Assembly: GCF_932294415.1 (NCBI RefSeq)
Contig: NC_065544.1
Span: forward strand, 17,955,351 to 18,019,350
Length of the DNA: 64,000 nucleotides
Reading direction: 5' to 3'
Source of the DNA: Quercus robur
Taxonomy: Eukaryota; Streptophyta; Magnoliopsida; Fagales; Fagaceae
The notes beneath the pieces were generated by a model. It saw nothing but the letters and a program-made list of their open reading frames with translations. It did no database searches and had not been told where the DNA came from. Position 1 is the stretch's first letter, and each line of letters opens with the position of its first letter. Positions 23,888 to 34,881 of this stretch are shown here, in pieces. The position numbers were made by a program, and so were the translations under genes.

Positions 23888-24504
23888 CCAAAATACACTC
23901 GCATTATTTATGTATCATTGTGCAAAAATACATTTATGCTACGTGTAAATTTACACAATTACTGTAGCACCAATGTATTTTGCAAAATTATATTATTAAA
24001 GCATTAGCATAAGGAAATGCTACTCTATTCTGTTTTACCATCCCAAAAAACTATTTTATCAATTATACCATCTCATTTTACAATATTTCCAGCATCCCAA
24101 ACTTTTATTTTCCTATTCTACTCAGTAAAATAATATATCTACACAATAAAATAATATCTCCTCCAATCACCATCATTTATTCTTTCTTTCTCTCAATCAC
24201 CATCACAATAAAATATTAGTTTTTTTTTTTTAGAATTGTGCTACAGTGCAATTCTAAAGATAGAATTGCAATGTAGCACTATTGCAAAGAAATTTGCAAT
24301 ACTTAGCAATAGCATTTCCACTGTAGCACTATTGCAAAAAAATTTGCAATACTTAGCAATAGCATTTCCTGATGCAATACATTTTGGGGCTTGAAATGCC
24401 AAATATTCCTCACATTTGGCATTAGCATTCTCCAATGCTAATGCTCTATAGCACAATGGTATTTTTGTACAATAATACATAGACTAATGTGAGTGTATTT
24501 TGGG
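23888..24504. mobile_element. MITE nested in the MULE
   Basis: The left end CCAAAATACACTCGCATTA and the right end TAATGTGAGTGTATTTTGG are inverted. Further inward TATGTATCATTGTGCAAAAA pairs with TTGTACAATAATACATAG. The length is about 617 bp. It contains the tandem repeat at 24266-24369. Confidence 0.6.
24266..24369 (+). repeat. Tandem repeat, two units of about 52 bp
   Basis: TGTAGCACTATTGCAAAGAA...TTAGCAATAGCATTTCC occurs twice in a row with one mismatch in the shown words, inside the nested MITE. Confidence 0.8.
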
Positions 24505-24989
24505 GTTGATTGAGAAAATTTACGCAATTATCATAGTTATACAAATGAATGTTTTAGAAATTATTTAGATTGTGGGCAATGGTTTCATGATTTTTTTTTT
24601 TAACTTGTACTCTGGCCCCCTAACTCAAAATCTTGAGTCCGTCCTTGGAACTTGAGTTTTATAAACTCAGGTTTTAAATGACTTTTTAATTACAAAATGC
24701 TAGATCATTGTGTGCTACCATGTCATATTTTTATAGAACTTGATGGCCTTAAACTTGAGTTACATGTAAAACTCAAGTTTCAAAACAGTGATATTCTTCA
24801 AAATGGTTCACGATCAGTGATAGATTGCTCAATATTTCGGCAAATAGTGATATTTGGCCATGTTTTTTCCTACAAAACACAACACAAAGTCAGTCTCACA
24901 GACTCATTTTCTAGGGAATGATGGCAACTCTTTTATGTCTATGTTTAATTGTGAAGGAAAAAAAAAAATTGAATGTAATTGTAAACTAT

Positions 24990-26690
24990 GGGGAGAGTAT
25001 TTTCCCTCTCCTCCTGCCTTCAAGGCTTCAACAGAAACTATCAGTAGCAGTAGCAGTATCAGTATCAGCAGCAGCAACACTAATCCCCATTTCACCCCTC
25101 TTCACTCTCAGAAGTCAGAACACTACACGTTGACGTACCCACATGAACCTTTGCACCAACACAACCCACTTCACCATCAACCTCTCATTCACTTATTAGA
25201 ACTGTTTGTTCATTGGTCTGTGGCTCTTACTACGAACAATCCCACGTGACCATGTCACCTCCAAACCTTAATCTTCAGCTAAATGCTGATTCTTTGACTC
25301 ATGATTCATGAACGTGGCATTACAGTTGTTGCATTGCTTGCTAGCGAGGTGGGTTCGATGGTGGCCTTGAGTTTCTTCTTCTGGGCAATTGGGTATTGCC
25401 AAGTTTAGCCATTTTATGCAGCTTTACATAATGTGTGCAGTGGCATTGATTGGTAATGGAAATATGGGGAGAGCCTATGAAGTGATGCAGTGTATGGTAA
25501 GGGTTTTTACTGATTGATTAAGCAGGCTGTTGATGTGGTTATCGAGATGCAAAATCAGCGGTTAGCGCTGAGTACTCATTTTTTCAATTGTGTTATTTGA
25601 TATGGGTACGAAATCGGTTTGGTTGAATATGCGGAGAACATGTTCGATGAAATGTGCGAGAGAAGGGTGTCTCCTTATTGTTGTAGTTAGAAGTTGATAG
25701 ATCATAGATGACTGAGTGAAATGCCTGGGAGAGAATTTGTTGTAGATAATGCGACCTTGACATTAGTTATCAACGCGTTTTGCAAGAAGGGTTTTGCAAA
25801 TAAGGTGTGTTGGTATTTTGATAAGATGATTGCGATGGGTTTGATGCTAAATGTGATTAATTTCACATCTTTGATTCATAGGGTGTGCAACAGTGCAAGA
25901 AGGGCAGCACTGAGCAAGCGTTTGAATGTTGGAGGAAATGGTAAGAAATGGCAGGTCAAGCTCAACAAGTGGTTGGTCAGACCCAACAACCAATAGGGGC
26001 ACCTCTTTAGAAACCTAATGTTTACACCCATACAGCATTGATTGATGGGCTTTGCAAGAAGGGATGGACTGAGAAGGCTTTTTTACGATTTCTTAAGCAG
26101 AGTGACATTTAAACGCCTAATGTTCACACGTATACAACAATGATCGGTGGGTGTTGCAAAGAGACAACTTGAACGGTGCTGATATGTTCTTGAGCAGAAT
26201 GAAAAAACAGGAATTGCTTCCCAATACTGACACATACTCTCATTGATGGACACTGTAAAGCAGGGAGTTTAGAAAGAGCATATGAGTTGATGAACGTAAT
26301 GAACAATGAAGGTTCCACTCCTAATATCTGTACATATAATGCAGTTATTGATGGCCTCTGCAAAAAGGGAAGAGTTCACGAGGCTTTTAAGTTGCTTAAG
26401 AAGGGTTTTCGTCGTGGACTGCAAGCTGATAGAGTTACGTATAATCCTCATATCTGAGCACTACAAGCAAGCGGGCAGGTACAAAGCAAGTCTTGGTGTT
26501 TTTCAATAAGATGGTCAAAGTTGGGCCCGATGTACATTGATTGCTGCCTTTTGTAGGCAAAGAAGATTAAAAGAAAGCAAGAAGCTTTTTGATGAAGCTG
26601 TTATTCTTGGCCTGGTTCCAACAAAGGAGACTTATACATCCATGATATGTGGGTAATGTAGGGATGGGAGGGTTAAGTTGGCGCTATTAT
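24990..26690 (+). pseudogene. PPR pseudogene (At4g19890-like), N-terminal and central part
   Basis: Pieces in several frames follow one PPR protein in order: a Ser-rich N-terminal region (about 25020-25240); MQNQRLALSTH and GLVEYAENMFDEMCER (about 25550-25665); MPGREFVVDNATLTLVINAF (25721 on); [16 protein letters not shown]-like words (about 26010-26070); [20 protein letters not shown] (about 26350-26410); and [14 protein letters not shown] (about 26610-26655). The 35-residue PPR pattern is clear, and PPR proteins bind organellar RNA. At least several frameshifts and stops interrupt it. The reading ends at GRVKLAL (about 26670-26690), where a foreign segment begins; the C-terminus resumes near 30600. 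Confidence 0.8.
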
Positions 26691-27888
26691 GTAATACACC
26701 GGAGTATTAGACCTCTCTCTCTCTCCAATAAATGTGGGTCTCAAGTTCATGTGAGAAGGTGTAATAATAATATACCAGGTGCACTAAAAAATTTCAGCCC
26801 ACCATTCAAATATTGAGGTGTATGGATAAAATTTCCTTAGCAGTATTTTGGTCACGAATGTGTCTCAAGTCTTCATTCCACTTACAAGTATCACTGAGTA
26901 AGATAGACCACAGTAGACAGTAACTTCATATTGCAAGTGTATGACTGTAACCACTCTTAACCTGAAACCAGACAGGTTGTAGAAGAGGAATCTGTATTCC
27001 TGTGCCCACTCTCCATTTACCTTGGCCAATAGGAAGGTGTCTGCTTGCAGAATATCCTTCCACACCCAAGAATTAGATGGTTGTTGTTTACAAAACTTCA
27101 TCTTCTCACCTTGCATTAACTTACAAGACAGCACATTGGCACACACAGGTAAGTACTAAGACCCCTGCAAGGTTGTATTATCTGAGTTAGACTACCATTG
27201 ATCAAAATTGTTTAAGACACAGTTCCATGAACATGTTATTTGGCCTGCCACCAAAACCCATGCATACCAAAACAGCTTGCAAAAAAGGCCAGCTCACCCA
27301 ATTCATAGGCATTACTCATATCTATTCTTAGAGCACCAAATCTCCATTAACTCAATGATTATCATTTTATAAGGAGCAAAAAGAAAAAATATATATGCTT
27401 ACATGATTCCTTTCAATAGCCCAAACAGTTAGGAAAAAAAAGAGCTAAACCCTTGACAATGCCATAACCACTTCTCCTTACTCCATTGATCCATTCCACA
27501 GTTGACTCAAAATTACTCTCTTTTAATGACCAACAAGGATAAAAAAAATGTTTCCTTTCAATTACCAGACAATTGGAAATTTTTAACCCCACCATAAACC
27601 ACTCCTTATTTTGCTCCACAAGAAAGAAATTTCAATAACCACACACTTAAAAAAATGAACCCCTTACAATACCATACATAACTCAGCCACGTTTAGCAGT
27701 AAGTCAGAGATTCAAAGAAGTTAGGCAGACATTTGGTCTTCATATATTCCAAGTCTAATAAGAGAATTCCAGGGAAGAAAAATTCTAATAATATGAGATA
27801 AATAATATATCCACCCATTGCTTGTTTTATTAAATATATATGGTAGTGGATTTTATTCTTAATTCCTGAAAGTCATTGCTCATTTTTC
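26690..27888 (+). other. Upstream region of lectin-kinase pseudogene (copy B)
   Basis: This intervening DNA between the PPR body and the kinase pseudogene is duplicated at 15085-15912 and 18900-19550. It presumably held the kinase promoter. A CT tract lies at about 26712-26723. No independent gene is seen. Confidence 0.55.
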
Positions 27889-30193
27889 GTTTCAAGGAAA
27901 ACACAAGGAGACCTATTCTCCACTACGGAAACTATCTTCTTTCTTCCATTTTTCTCATCAATTTTCATAGCAGAAGCTCAACAAGGGAAATCTATTGTGA
28001 AGCCAGGTTCTTTGTTAACACCTACCACCAACTCTTCAAGGCCATCAAACTCTGGTCTATATACCTTTGGTTTCTACAAGCAAGGAAATGGCTATGCTGT
28101 AGGAGTTTTTCTTGCTGGGATTCCTCAAAAGACAGTATTCTGGACAGCCAACAGAGACAATCCTCCAGTTCCTGCTGATGTCAAATTGAGTTTCACAATT
28201 GATGGAAATATAGTTCTGCAATCTGCACAAAACACAGACAAACATTACCACTTTTCCTGAAGGTGTAACATCAGCATCCATGCTTGATTCAGGCAAATTT
28301 GTTGTCTTCAATTCCGATAACAATACAATATGGCAAAGTTTTGAACACCCAACTGATACCTTCTTAGCCACTCAGCATCTCTCAGACTTTACATTATATT
28401 CTAGTGTTTCAGAATCTGATCAATCAACAGGAATATTTAGGCTGTATGCAGTGGGAACCACACTCCTGCCTGAAAATATGCTTACTGGAGTTCTACACAT
28501 GGAAATGGAGGTAATGTGACACTACACCTTGATGATGATGGTCATCTCTACCTACTCAATTCCACTGGCACATACCTCAACGATCTGACTCAAGGAGGAT
28601 ATCCAAGGAAAGATAGAGTCTACATAATGAGTAATGATGCTGATGGGATATTGAGACTATACTCATACAATTTAATTCAGAATGGTAATTGGTCAGTCCT
28701 ATGGTCATCTAATATTGATAAGTGTGACCCTATAGGTACATGTGGCCTTAATGGATTTAGTGTAACAAAACATCAAGATTTTGATTGCAGTTGTCTTCCT
28801 GGATTTGCATTTGTTAACCAAAACAAAAGGACTTCAGATTGTGAAAGATATTTCACTACAGAAAGTTGTAGAGACAGAAGCATGGGATATTACATAGTAG
28901 CAGTTCCTAATACCACATGGGAAAATGTTAACTTTTCTGCTTTGTTATTGCTAACTGAAGCGGATTGCAAAACAGCATGTTTAGCAGACTGTAACTGTGA
29001 AGCTGTGCTGTTCAAAAATGGAGAATGCAAAAAACAAAGGCTTCCTTTGAGATTTGGGAGAAGAATTCAAAGTGAAACAAATTTAGCCCTTATTAAGGCA
29101 GGTATATCTCAAACCACTAGCAAGAAAGAACCCACCAGCAAGAAAGAGCTTCATGTGGAGATCCTAATTATCAGTGTTTCACTACTTGCTTTTGCATTCA
29201 TTGTGTTGGCAATTTCTGGAGTTGCAATTTACAGAAAGCATGTTTGGGCATATAAAAGCATATCTAATAATGGAAACATTGTATTAATTGAGGATATTAC
29301 TCCACAATCATTTACTTTTTTAGAACTTGAGAAAGTTACAGATGACTTCAAGGAAGAGCTTGGTCAAGGAGTGTTTGGGATAGTTTATAAAGGAACAATA
29401 GGGAATGGCCAGAAGGTTGTAGCTGTCAAAAGACTAGACAAGTTTTTGGCTGAACATGAAAGATAGTTTCAGACTAAGATGAAAGTTATTGGGAGAACAC
29501 ATCACAAGAACGAAGTTCGTCTACTCAGGTATTGCCATGATGGACCCAATAGGCTTTTGGTATATGAGTACATGAGTAATGGGTCACTTGTAGATATACT
29601 ATTCACACTAGAAAAACAACCTTGTTGGAATGAAAGAGTGGAAATTGCTTGCAATGTAGCTAGAGGAATTCTTTATCTCCATGAAGTGTGTATGCCACAG
29701 ATCGTTCATTGTGACATAAAACCTCAAAACATACTCATGGATGAATACAGGTGTGCAAAAATCTCTGACTTTGGATTGGCAAAGTTGTTGAAGCCAAATT
29801 AGACAAAAACCTTTACAGACATCAGAGGCACAAGGGGATATGTTGCACTAGAGTGGCATCAAAAGACGCCAATGACAATCAAAGTAGATGGCTATAGCTT
29901 TGGAGTCGTGTTGTTGGAGATTATTATGTTGTAGAAAGAATGCGGACACTAATCTTCCTAAGGAAGAAGCTATCCTTGAAGAATGGGCATGGCATTGCTT
30001 TGAGATTGGTGAGCTAGGTAAACTAGTCAATGATGGAGAGGTTGACAAGAGACATTTGGAGAGAATGGTTAAAGTGGCACTTTGGTGCATTCAAGATGAG
30101 CCATCACTCCGTCCTTCAATAAAGAAGGTTCTGCTGATGTTGGAAGGGACCATGGATATCCCGATCCCTCCCAGTCCTACTTTTTCTCAGTAG
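27889..30193 (+). pseudogene. G-type lectin S-receptor-like kinase pseudogene (LECRK/RLK1 type)
   Basis: The domain order of a plasma-membrane G-type lectin receptor kinase is present: signal-peptide-like hydrophobic stretch (about 27934-27975), bulb-type lectin domain with VFWTANRDNPPV (about 28135-28170) and WQSFEHPTDT, Cys-rich EGF/PAN region (28720-29040), a transmembrane segment (about 29158-29230), then a kinase with [28 protein letters not shown] and SDFGLAKLL. It is broken: no in-frame ATG opens the signal peptide; frameshifts lie near 28250 and 28500; TAG stops lie at about 29464 and 29800; and a one-base shift is near 29930. The usual APE motif reads ALE. The gene is normally intronless, as here. 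It sits inside the PPR pseudogene. Confidence 0.85.
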
Positions 30194-30599
30194 GATCTAG
30201 GCTTTGACAGGAAAGAGCAATGGTTTGGAAAATGAACAAACTAAGCCTTGTAATTGGTACAGAAAAGTAGTCAACTTTCCTACGGGCTTTACTTTCAAGC
30301 CTTGTAATTTACTTCTACTTCTGCATTTTTCCTTTTTTGTTTTCTTATTATGTACTTATGTCCTCTGGTGTGACTTACTTCTACCTCCGGTATAAGAAGA
30401 AACAGTCTTTGTCAAACGTTAGGCACCCAATAATGATTTTCTTTTATGCTGCCAACCAAAAAAAAAGAGTGAAAAGATGTGAAAGGAATTGTTTAAGAGG
30501 GAAATGCATGTCAAAGTTTTGTTAGTTAAAATCAAAAAAGGAAATATAAAATGTGGAATATGGAATGACGATATCCATTTTCTTTAAGAGGTAAAATAC

Positions 30600-30974
30600 A
30601 GGCATGCTAGACTACAAGTGGTACACGGTAGCAGGTTATATGACATCAAGATAGACAAGGGCCTATCCCCTTGTGAAGCTACTCGGCTAAAATTGGCTTA
30701 TGAGTATTGCAAAATATATAATTCTGACACTGCCAAAATCATATTAGAAAAGCTAGACAAAAAGCTCTGGATCCGATCAGTTAATACCTTGGTCAGGAAG
30801 CTTTGTAGTGAAAGGAAAGTGGGTATAGCAGCTTTGTTCTTTCATAGATTATTAAATAAGGACAGTAATGTGGATTCTGTGACTTCTGCAGCATTTATGA
30901 CTGCATGTTACGAAAGCAACAACCATGCTCTTGCTTCTAACTTGTCTGAGAGGATCTCAAAAGGCATTGGTTAG
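30600..30974 (+). pseudogene. PPR pseudogene, C-terminal part
   Basis: The frame reads [40 protein letters not shown] and [20 protein letters not shown], then SERISKGIG and a stop. This is the C-terminus of the same At4g19890-like PPR protein whose body ends at 26690. It is open for about 118 codons and shows little decay. About 3.9 kb with the lectin-kinase pseudogene separates it from the rest. Confidence 0.75.
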
Positions 30975-31389
30975 CAGTCATTGTTTAATCAAGATTGGTG
31001 AATTTATTTGTGTTGAAAAGCTGAGAAGCTATAGCAAGTTTCAATCGTTGATCCTTTTCCTACTGTTGATAAATTAAAAGCTCTGAAGCCTACCAGCATG
31101 ACAAGCCAGTGATTCTTATTATATATTTTGTGGAGCTCCATTGCCAATTACTGTTTTAAGCCTGTGATTCTTATCCATCACTCCTCTTCCTTTGGAATTA
31201 ATTGTTGGTTGCATGCTTGTAATTTTGTATTTTTAGTTTTATTTTTTCCCTATAATATAACTTTTCAGCCTTCTCAGATACATTAATTAGTTATGCTACT
31301 CTAGCCATAGTTAAATGTTTCTATAATTTTGACTGTATTTACTGCTGGAAGTAATGCTAAATTCCTTAAATTATGGATTCTTCTGCCCT

Positions 31390-32745
31390 TTATTTCATAT
31401 GTGGCTCAATCTGCAATGGATGAGACATCAGATTCTGGTACTTTCATCAGAACTGCTTCAACATTCTATAACGTTACTTCACGATATTTAAGCTGTATAT
31501 TTCCAGCAGAAGTTGGAAGGTATTATCTGTATATATCATGCTTGCCTTTGAACTTTCAGGTGCCTTGCATGCTTGAAGAAAAAGGACTTGCAAAGCCATC
31601 AGTTTCATGGTCAGCAAATCTTTTAGTATGTTCCAAAGAGGTGGAATCAAAATCTTATGACCAAATCAATACTGTCTGTTTGTTGCTCAATCAGTTAAAT
31701 CCAAGTGGAAAAGAACAAAGGAAACTGATGAGCATATGGGATGGGTTTTTCCTACTTCAGGTACAGAGGAACCAGGAGCTAAACCTGACCCCAGGATATG
31801 TAAAAGGCTTGGTCTGAGGTTTAATTCAATAGAAGGTGAAACTTACAAGTGCTTTATCCTTTTCACATTTCTGAGGTTTAAAAACAAATGTTTGAAATTG
31901 CAATCACAGAGTGAGCAAAGAGCAAAACTAGGTACTCACTTAGGATTGTAATTTCGTCGCAATTTTGTTTCTGCCACAAACAAGCCAGTAAAATCTTCAG
32001 GCTTAGAACAGTTAAGTCATTCTGTAGCACCATCTGAACATCATTAAAATTGCTTGCCATAATTGCATTTTCAATTGAAATGGTCGTATGTGTCAATTAT
32101 TTTATAAATAAACTTGATTTTCTAAACCAATGCTTCATTTCATTTGATTGTAAAGAAAATGGAAGGCAATCATAGTTTCTGAAGTCTTAAAATCTTTTCA
32201 ACTTTAGTCAAGAGAGCCTTGTAGTTCAGTGGCATTGTCCAATCTCTTTTTTAAGAAAAAACCAGGACTTAAAACCGCCCTTCTCCTTGTTGTAACAATA
32301 GAATTATAAAAATGAAATCATTTCAGCTTTAGTTTATTTGCACCTTGGCTTAAGACCAGTAGTTTTTTGGATAAGTAAGCTTTATCCCAGAATTTCAGCT
32401 TTGGTTTGAACAAATTTAATTTCTCCCCATGATAGACACATTGACATTGGGGCTTTTTCTTTGTTTCTTTTATGGCTCAAATTGTTGTAACTTACAAATT
32501 CAATAACACGGGTTTATGCAGTTCACAAGAAACTGATACAGGAATATCCAAATCTTTTTTGTATATTCTGTGGTCTATCTTACTCCTTTTAGACTAGAGA
32601 CATTTTCCAAATCCCAGGCATGAGCAGCACTGGTGAACATGGAACACATCAAGCAGCATTATTGTGAAAGCCAACCTACAATGGATCCATTTGAGATTAT
32701 CCCTATTGGCCCTAACATTGACTACTCTTCTCGACATGACAGTGG
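31390..32745 (+). pseudogene. Glutathionyl-hydroquinone reductase pseudogene (ECM4/GST-xi type)
   Basis: Pieces in order: SAMDETSDSGTFIRTASTFY and FPAEVGRYYLYIS (31405-31540); KEQRKL-shifted frame giving TKETDEHMGWVFPTSGTEEP and GAKPDP (about 31710-31795); VHKKLIQEYPNLF (about 32518-32560); DIFQIPGMSST (about 32597-32630); and NMEHIKQHY with IIPIGPNIDYSSRHD (32635-32740). These are hallmark words of plant glutathionyl-hydroquinone reductases, which reduce glutathionylated quinones. The central part, including the glutathione-binding CPWA motif and most of the helical domain, is missing, and frames shift, so it is dead. It may mark conserved gene order with the NAL1-like gene downstream. Confidence 0.75.
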
Positions 32746-32833
32746 GAAGGTTGGCTGCACAGAATGTGAGTGTGACATTCCTACCTGTAATATGCCAACC
32801 TTTTTTTTTTTTTTTTTTTTGGAGAAGCAAATC

Positions 32834-32995
32834 AATTTTTTTTAAAAGAGTTTCAACCTATAACGCCCACTCTTGATGATAGTTCTTTATCATCAGACCA
32901 AGATACCAATCAATTTTTGGTGTAGACAGTGATTGAATCCCAAATCTTTTATTCAACTATCAGAGACTTTACTAGTTGTGTTAACTAAAACCCAC
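32834..32995 (-). mobile_element. tRNA-derived SINE
   Basis: Read on the minus strand it begins GGGTTTTAGTTAACACAACT. It carries a B-box-like GGGATTCAATC and ends in an A-rich tail. It shares ATCATCAGACC, AATCTTTTATTCAAC and GAGTTTCAAC words with the element at 40594-40758. It adjoins another poly-T tract at 32803-32820. Confidence 0.6.
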
Positions 32996-33605
32996 AAGTA
33001 ATATCCTAATTGGTTGTATGATCTGCGATGTATTTATGACCATGATGTGTGTAGTATGATTTGTTTTCAATTTAATTGGGGAAATCTTGAATCACTTCTT
33101 ATTAAGCTAAATTATCTTCACATAACTTTCTTCCTCTTTCTTCTCTATGAAAAACAATAGTCTCCCATTTCAAGTTATGCCCATTTCATAGTTCGGATCA
33201 TATTTCACAAATCTAAGTGTACAGACTACCACGTCATTTAAAACTTTGACCCAAAACATAAAATTTGATCGTGAAATGGAGAGAATAATCCTCTTTCTCT
33301 CTATGATCATTGTTCTCTCTCTTTGTTAACATTCAACAATGGTGTATTAGCATAAATTATAAGCAGCTTTTGACCCAACTCCCAAGGATTGAAGGAAACT
33401 TTGTGCCAAGCAATGTGTTTGTAATATATCAGCTATCGTGTGCATTCTAGGACCGTTAAATCTGAAAATATATTTATCTTAAAAAAAAATAAAACCTATT
33501 TTTTATTATTTATATTAACAAAATCGAAAACATACAAGAAAGTGAAATCCTAAGACAAAAATCAGCATTTCCAAGAAGCACACGCCAGCTCAAAACATTA
33601 CATTG
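32996..33605. other. Intergenic DNA
   Basis: AT-rich sequence between the reductase pseudogene and the CX9C gene, which would include the latter's 3' UTR on the minus strand. Nothing else is recognised. Confidence 0.4.
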
Positions 33606-33869
33606 TTATTGTTGTTGAAGAGAGGAGAGGCAGAGTGAGAGAGAGAGCTGGGCCTGTTGGCATTGGGTCCGTTTGAGACCGGTCCCACCGCTGGAGCAGA
33701 GGCTCCGAACCGCCTCCGACTCGTCGGGGCAAGCCAGGGAGACCAGGCACTGAGCCAGAGCCCGGTTCAGGTGCTTGCAGGCCGCTTCACGAGCCGGTCC
33801 GGCCGGAATCTTGCGGTGGCACTCCATTAGCGCCCGCTGAAATCGATCGCACCCATCCAAATTCGACAT
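33606..33869 (-). CDS. Small CHCH / twin-CX9C mitochondrial protein
   Basis: This is an 87-residue intronless ORF, MSNLDGCDRFQRALMECH to the end. Cysteines sit at 7/17 and 31/41 (both CX9C), 47/58 (CX10C) and 70/80 (CX9C), the coiled-coil-helix pattern of intermembrane-space proteins imported and oxidised by the Mia40/Erv1 relay. The family includes COX19-, CMC1- and COX17-type factors for cytochrome oxidase assembly. I cannot say which one this is. It has no presequence, as expected. GC content and codon use differ from the AT-rich surroundings, which argues that the ORF is maintained by selection. It is probably expressed independently of its neighbours. Confidence 0.85.
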   Translation of the reverse strand: MSNLDGCDRFQRALMECHRKIPAGPAREAACKHLNRALAQCLVSLACPDESEAVRSLCSSGGTGLKRTQCQQAQLSLSLCLSSLQQQ

Positions 33870-33875
33870 CTTTAA

Positions 33876-33886
33876 GTGGGTCCCAC
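33876..33886. promoter_or_regulatory. TCP/site-II-like palindrome
   Basis: GTGGGTCCCAC is a perfect 11-bp palindrome 7 bp before the start codon of the CX9C gene. It fits the GGNCCCAC/GTGGGNCC consensus of TCP factors, which often mark nuclear genes for mitochondrial proteins. So close to the ATG it may lie in the leader, so function is inference. Confidence 0.4.
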
Positions 33887-33889
33887 AAA

Positions 33890-34796
33890 TTTTGACGAAA
33901 CTGGATGGCAGCAGCCACCTCGTTTTTCTGTTTCAGGCAACGGGACGTTTAAATGAATTTAACTATCAACGATCAACTGCATAGTTCCACGTTAGTGTTT
34001 TCTATGTTTTTGTGTTTTAGAGGGTGCCACGCTAGAGTTTTGGGTTTTTTTTTTAATTTTTTAATTAATACTACTTTAAAAAAAAAATTAAATTTGTTCA
34101 CACTTAACATGATTGTATACCATTCTTTTACCTACTAGACAAAATTTACTTACAAAATTAGTTGTAGTTTTAGGTTACATCCTTACTTAATAAAATAAAA
34201 ATTACTACATATTTTGAAAATCTAATTGTTAAATTACATATTTTTTACTCTTTTAATACACATGTCAAATTTTGTATTAATTAGATATTATTTACTATAT
34301 GATCTATAAGTTTATATTTTATACATAATTTTAAGATACACTATTTTTTTTATTTTTTTTTTTTGATGAATAGACAGAGTCACACTAATTTGCTTTTGTA
34401 TTGAAACTCTATCATTTTTACTTTGAGATACAGCATGTTTGGAAGATATAAGACCCAAATTTTGTTACATTATATGTAATTTGTTTGTTTAAAAAATTTG
34501 TAAACATTTCATAAATAATCATGACTTTTTTTATTATTTCTAATAAAGGTTAGAAATAAATAATCATAACTGTCATAGATGATCGTGATTTTTAAATAGA
34601 GACATGTATAAGGCCTCTAAAATAAATTTTTAAAGCAACTTTAAATTTAAGTTTGGGAATCTTTTAACGAAATGTGGTAATTTTGTACCTTCTCGTAATT
34701 TGCCATAAAATATGTAGAAGAATATAAAATTATATTCAAGTAAATTGAGAAAGTTAAGAAAGTTGATACAAATATATGCTTAGGATAAGCAAAAAA

Positions 34797-34881
<85 letters not shown>

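Larger units (their letters stand above)
22208..24869. mobile_element. Mutator-like element (Pack-MULE) with long TIRs
   Basis: Imperfect terminal inverted repeats of roughly 200-250 bp bound it. The left end has ATACCACTATTTGCTGAAAT, TTCGTGAAAT and ACTCGAGTT. The reverse complement of the right end gives ATCACTATTTGCCGAAAT, ATCGTGAACC and ACTTGAGTT in the same order. The AACTCGAGTT/AACTTGAGTT words repeat many times in both TIRs. The 9-bp flanks CCAAACACA and CAAAACACA may be a decayed target duplication. No transposase is seen. The interior carries sugar-transporter pieces and a nested MITE. Confidence 0.65.

Noticed and set aside
27889-30193. Functional lectin receptor kinase
   Set aside because: There is no in-frame start for the signal peptide, and several frameshifts and stops interrupt extracellular and kinase parts.
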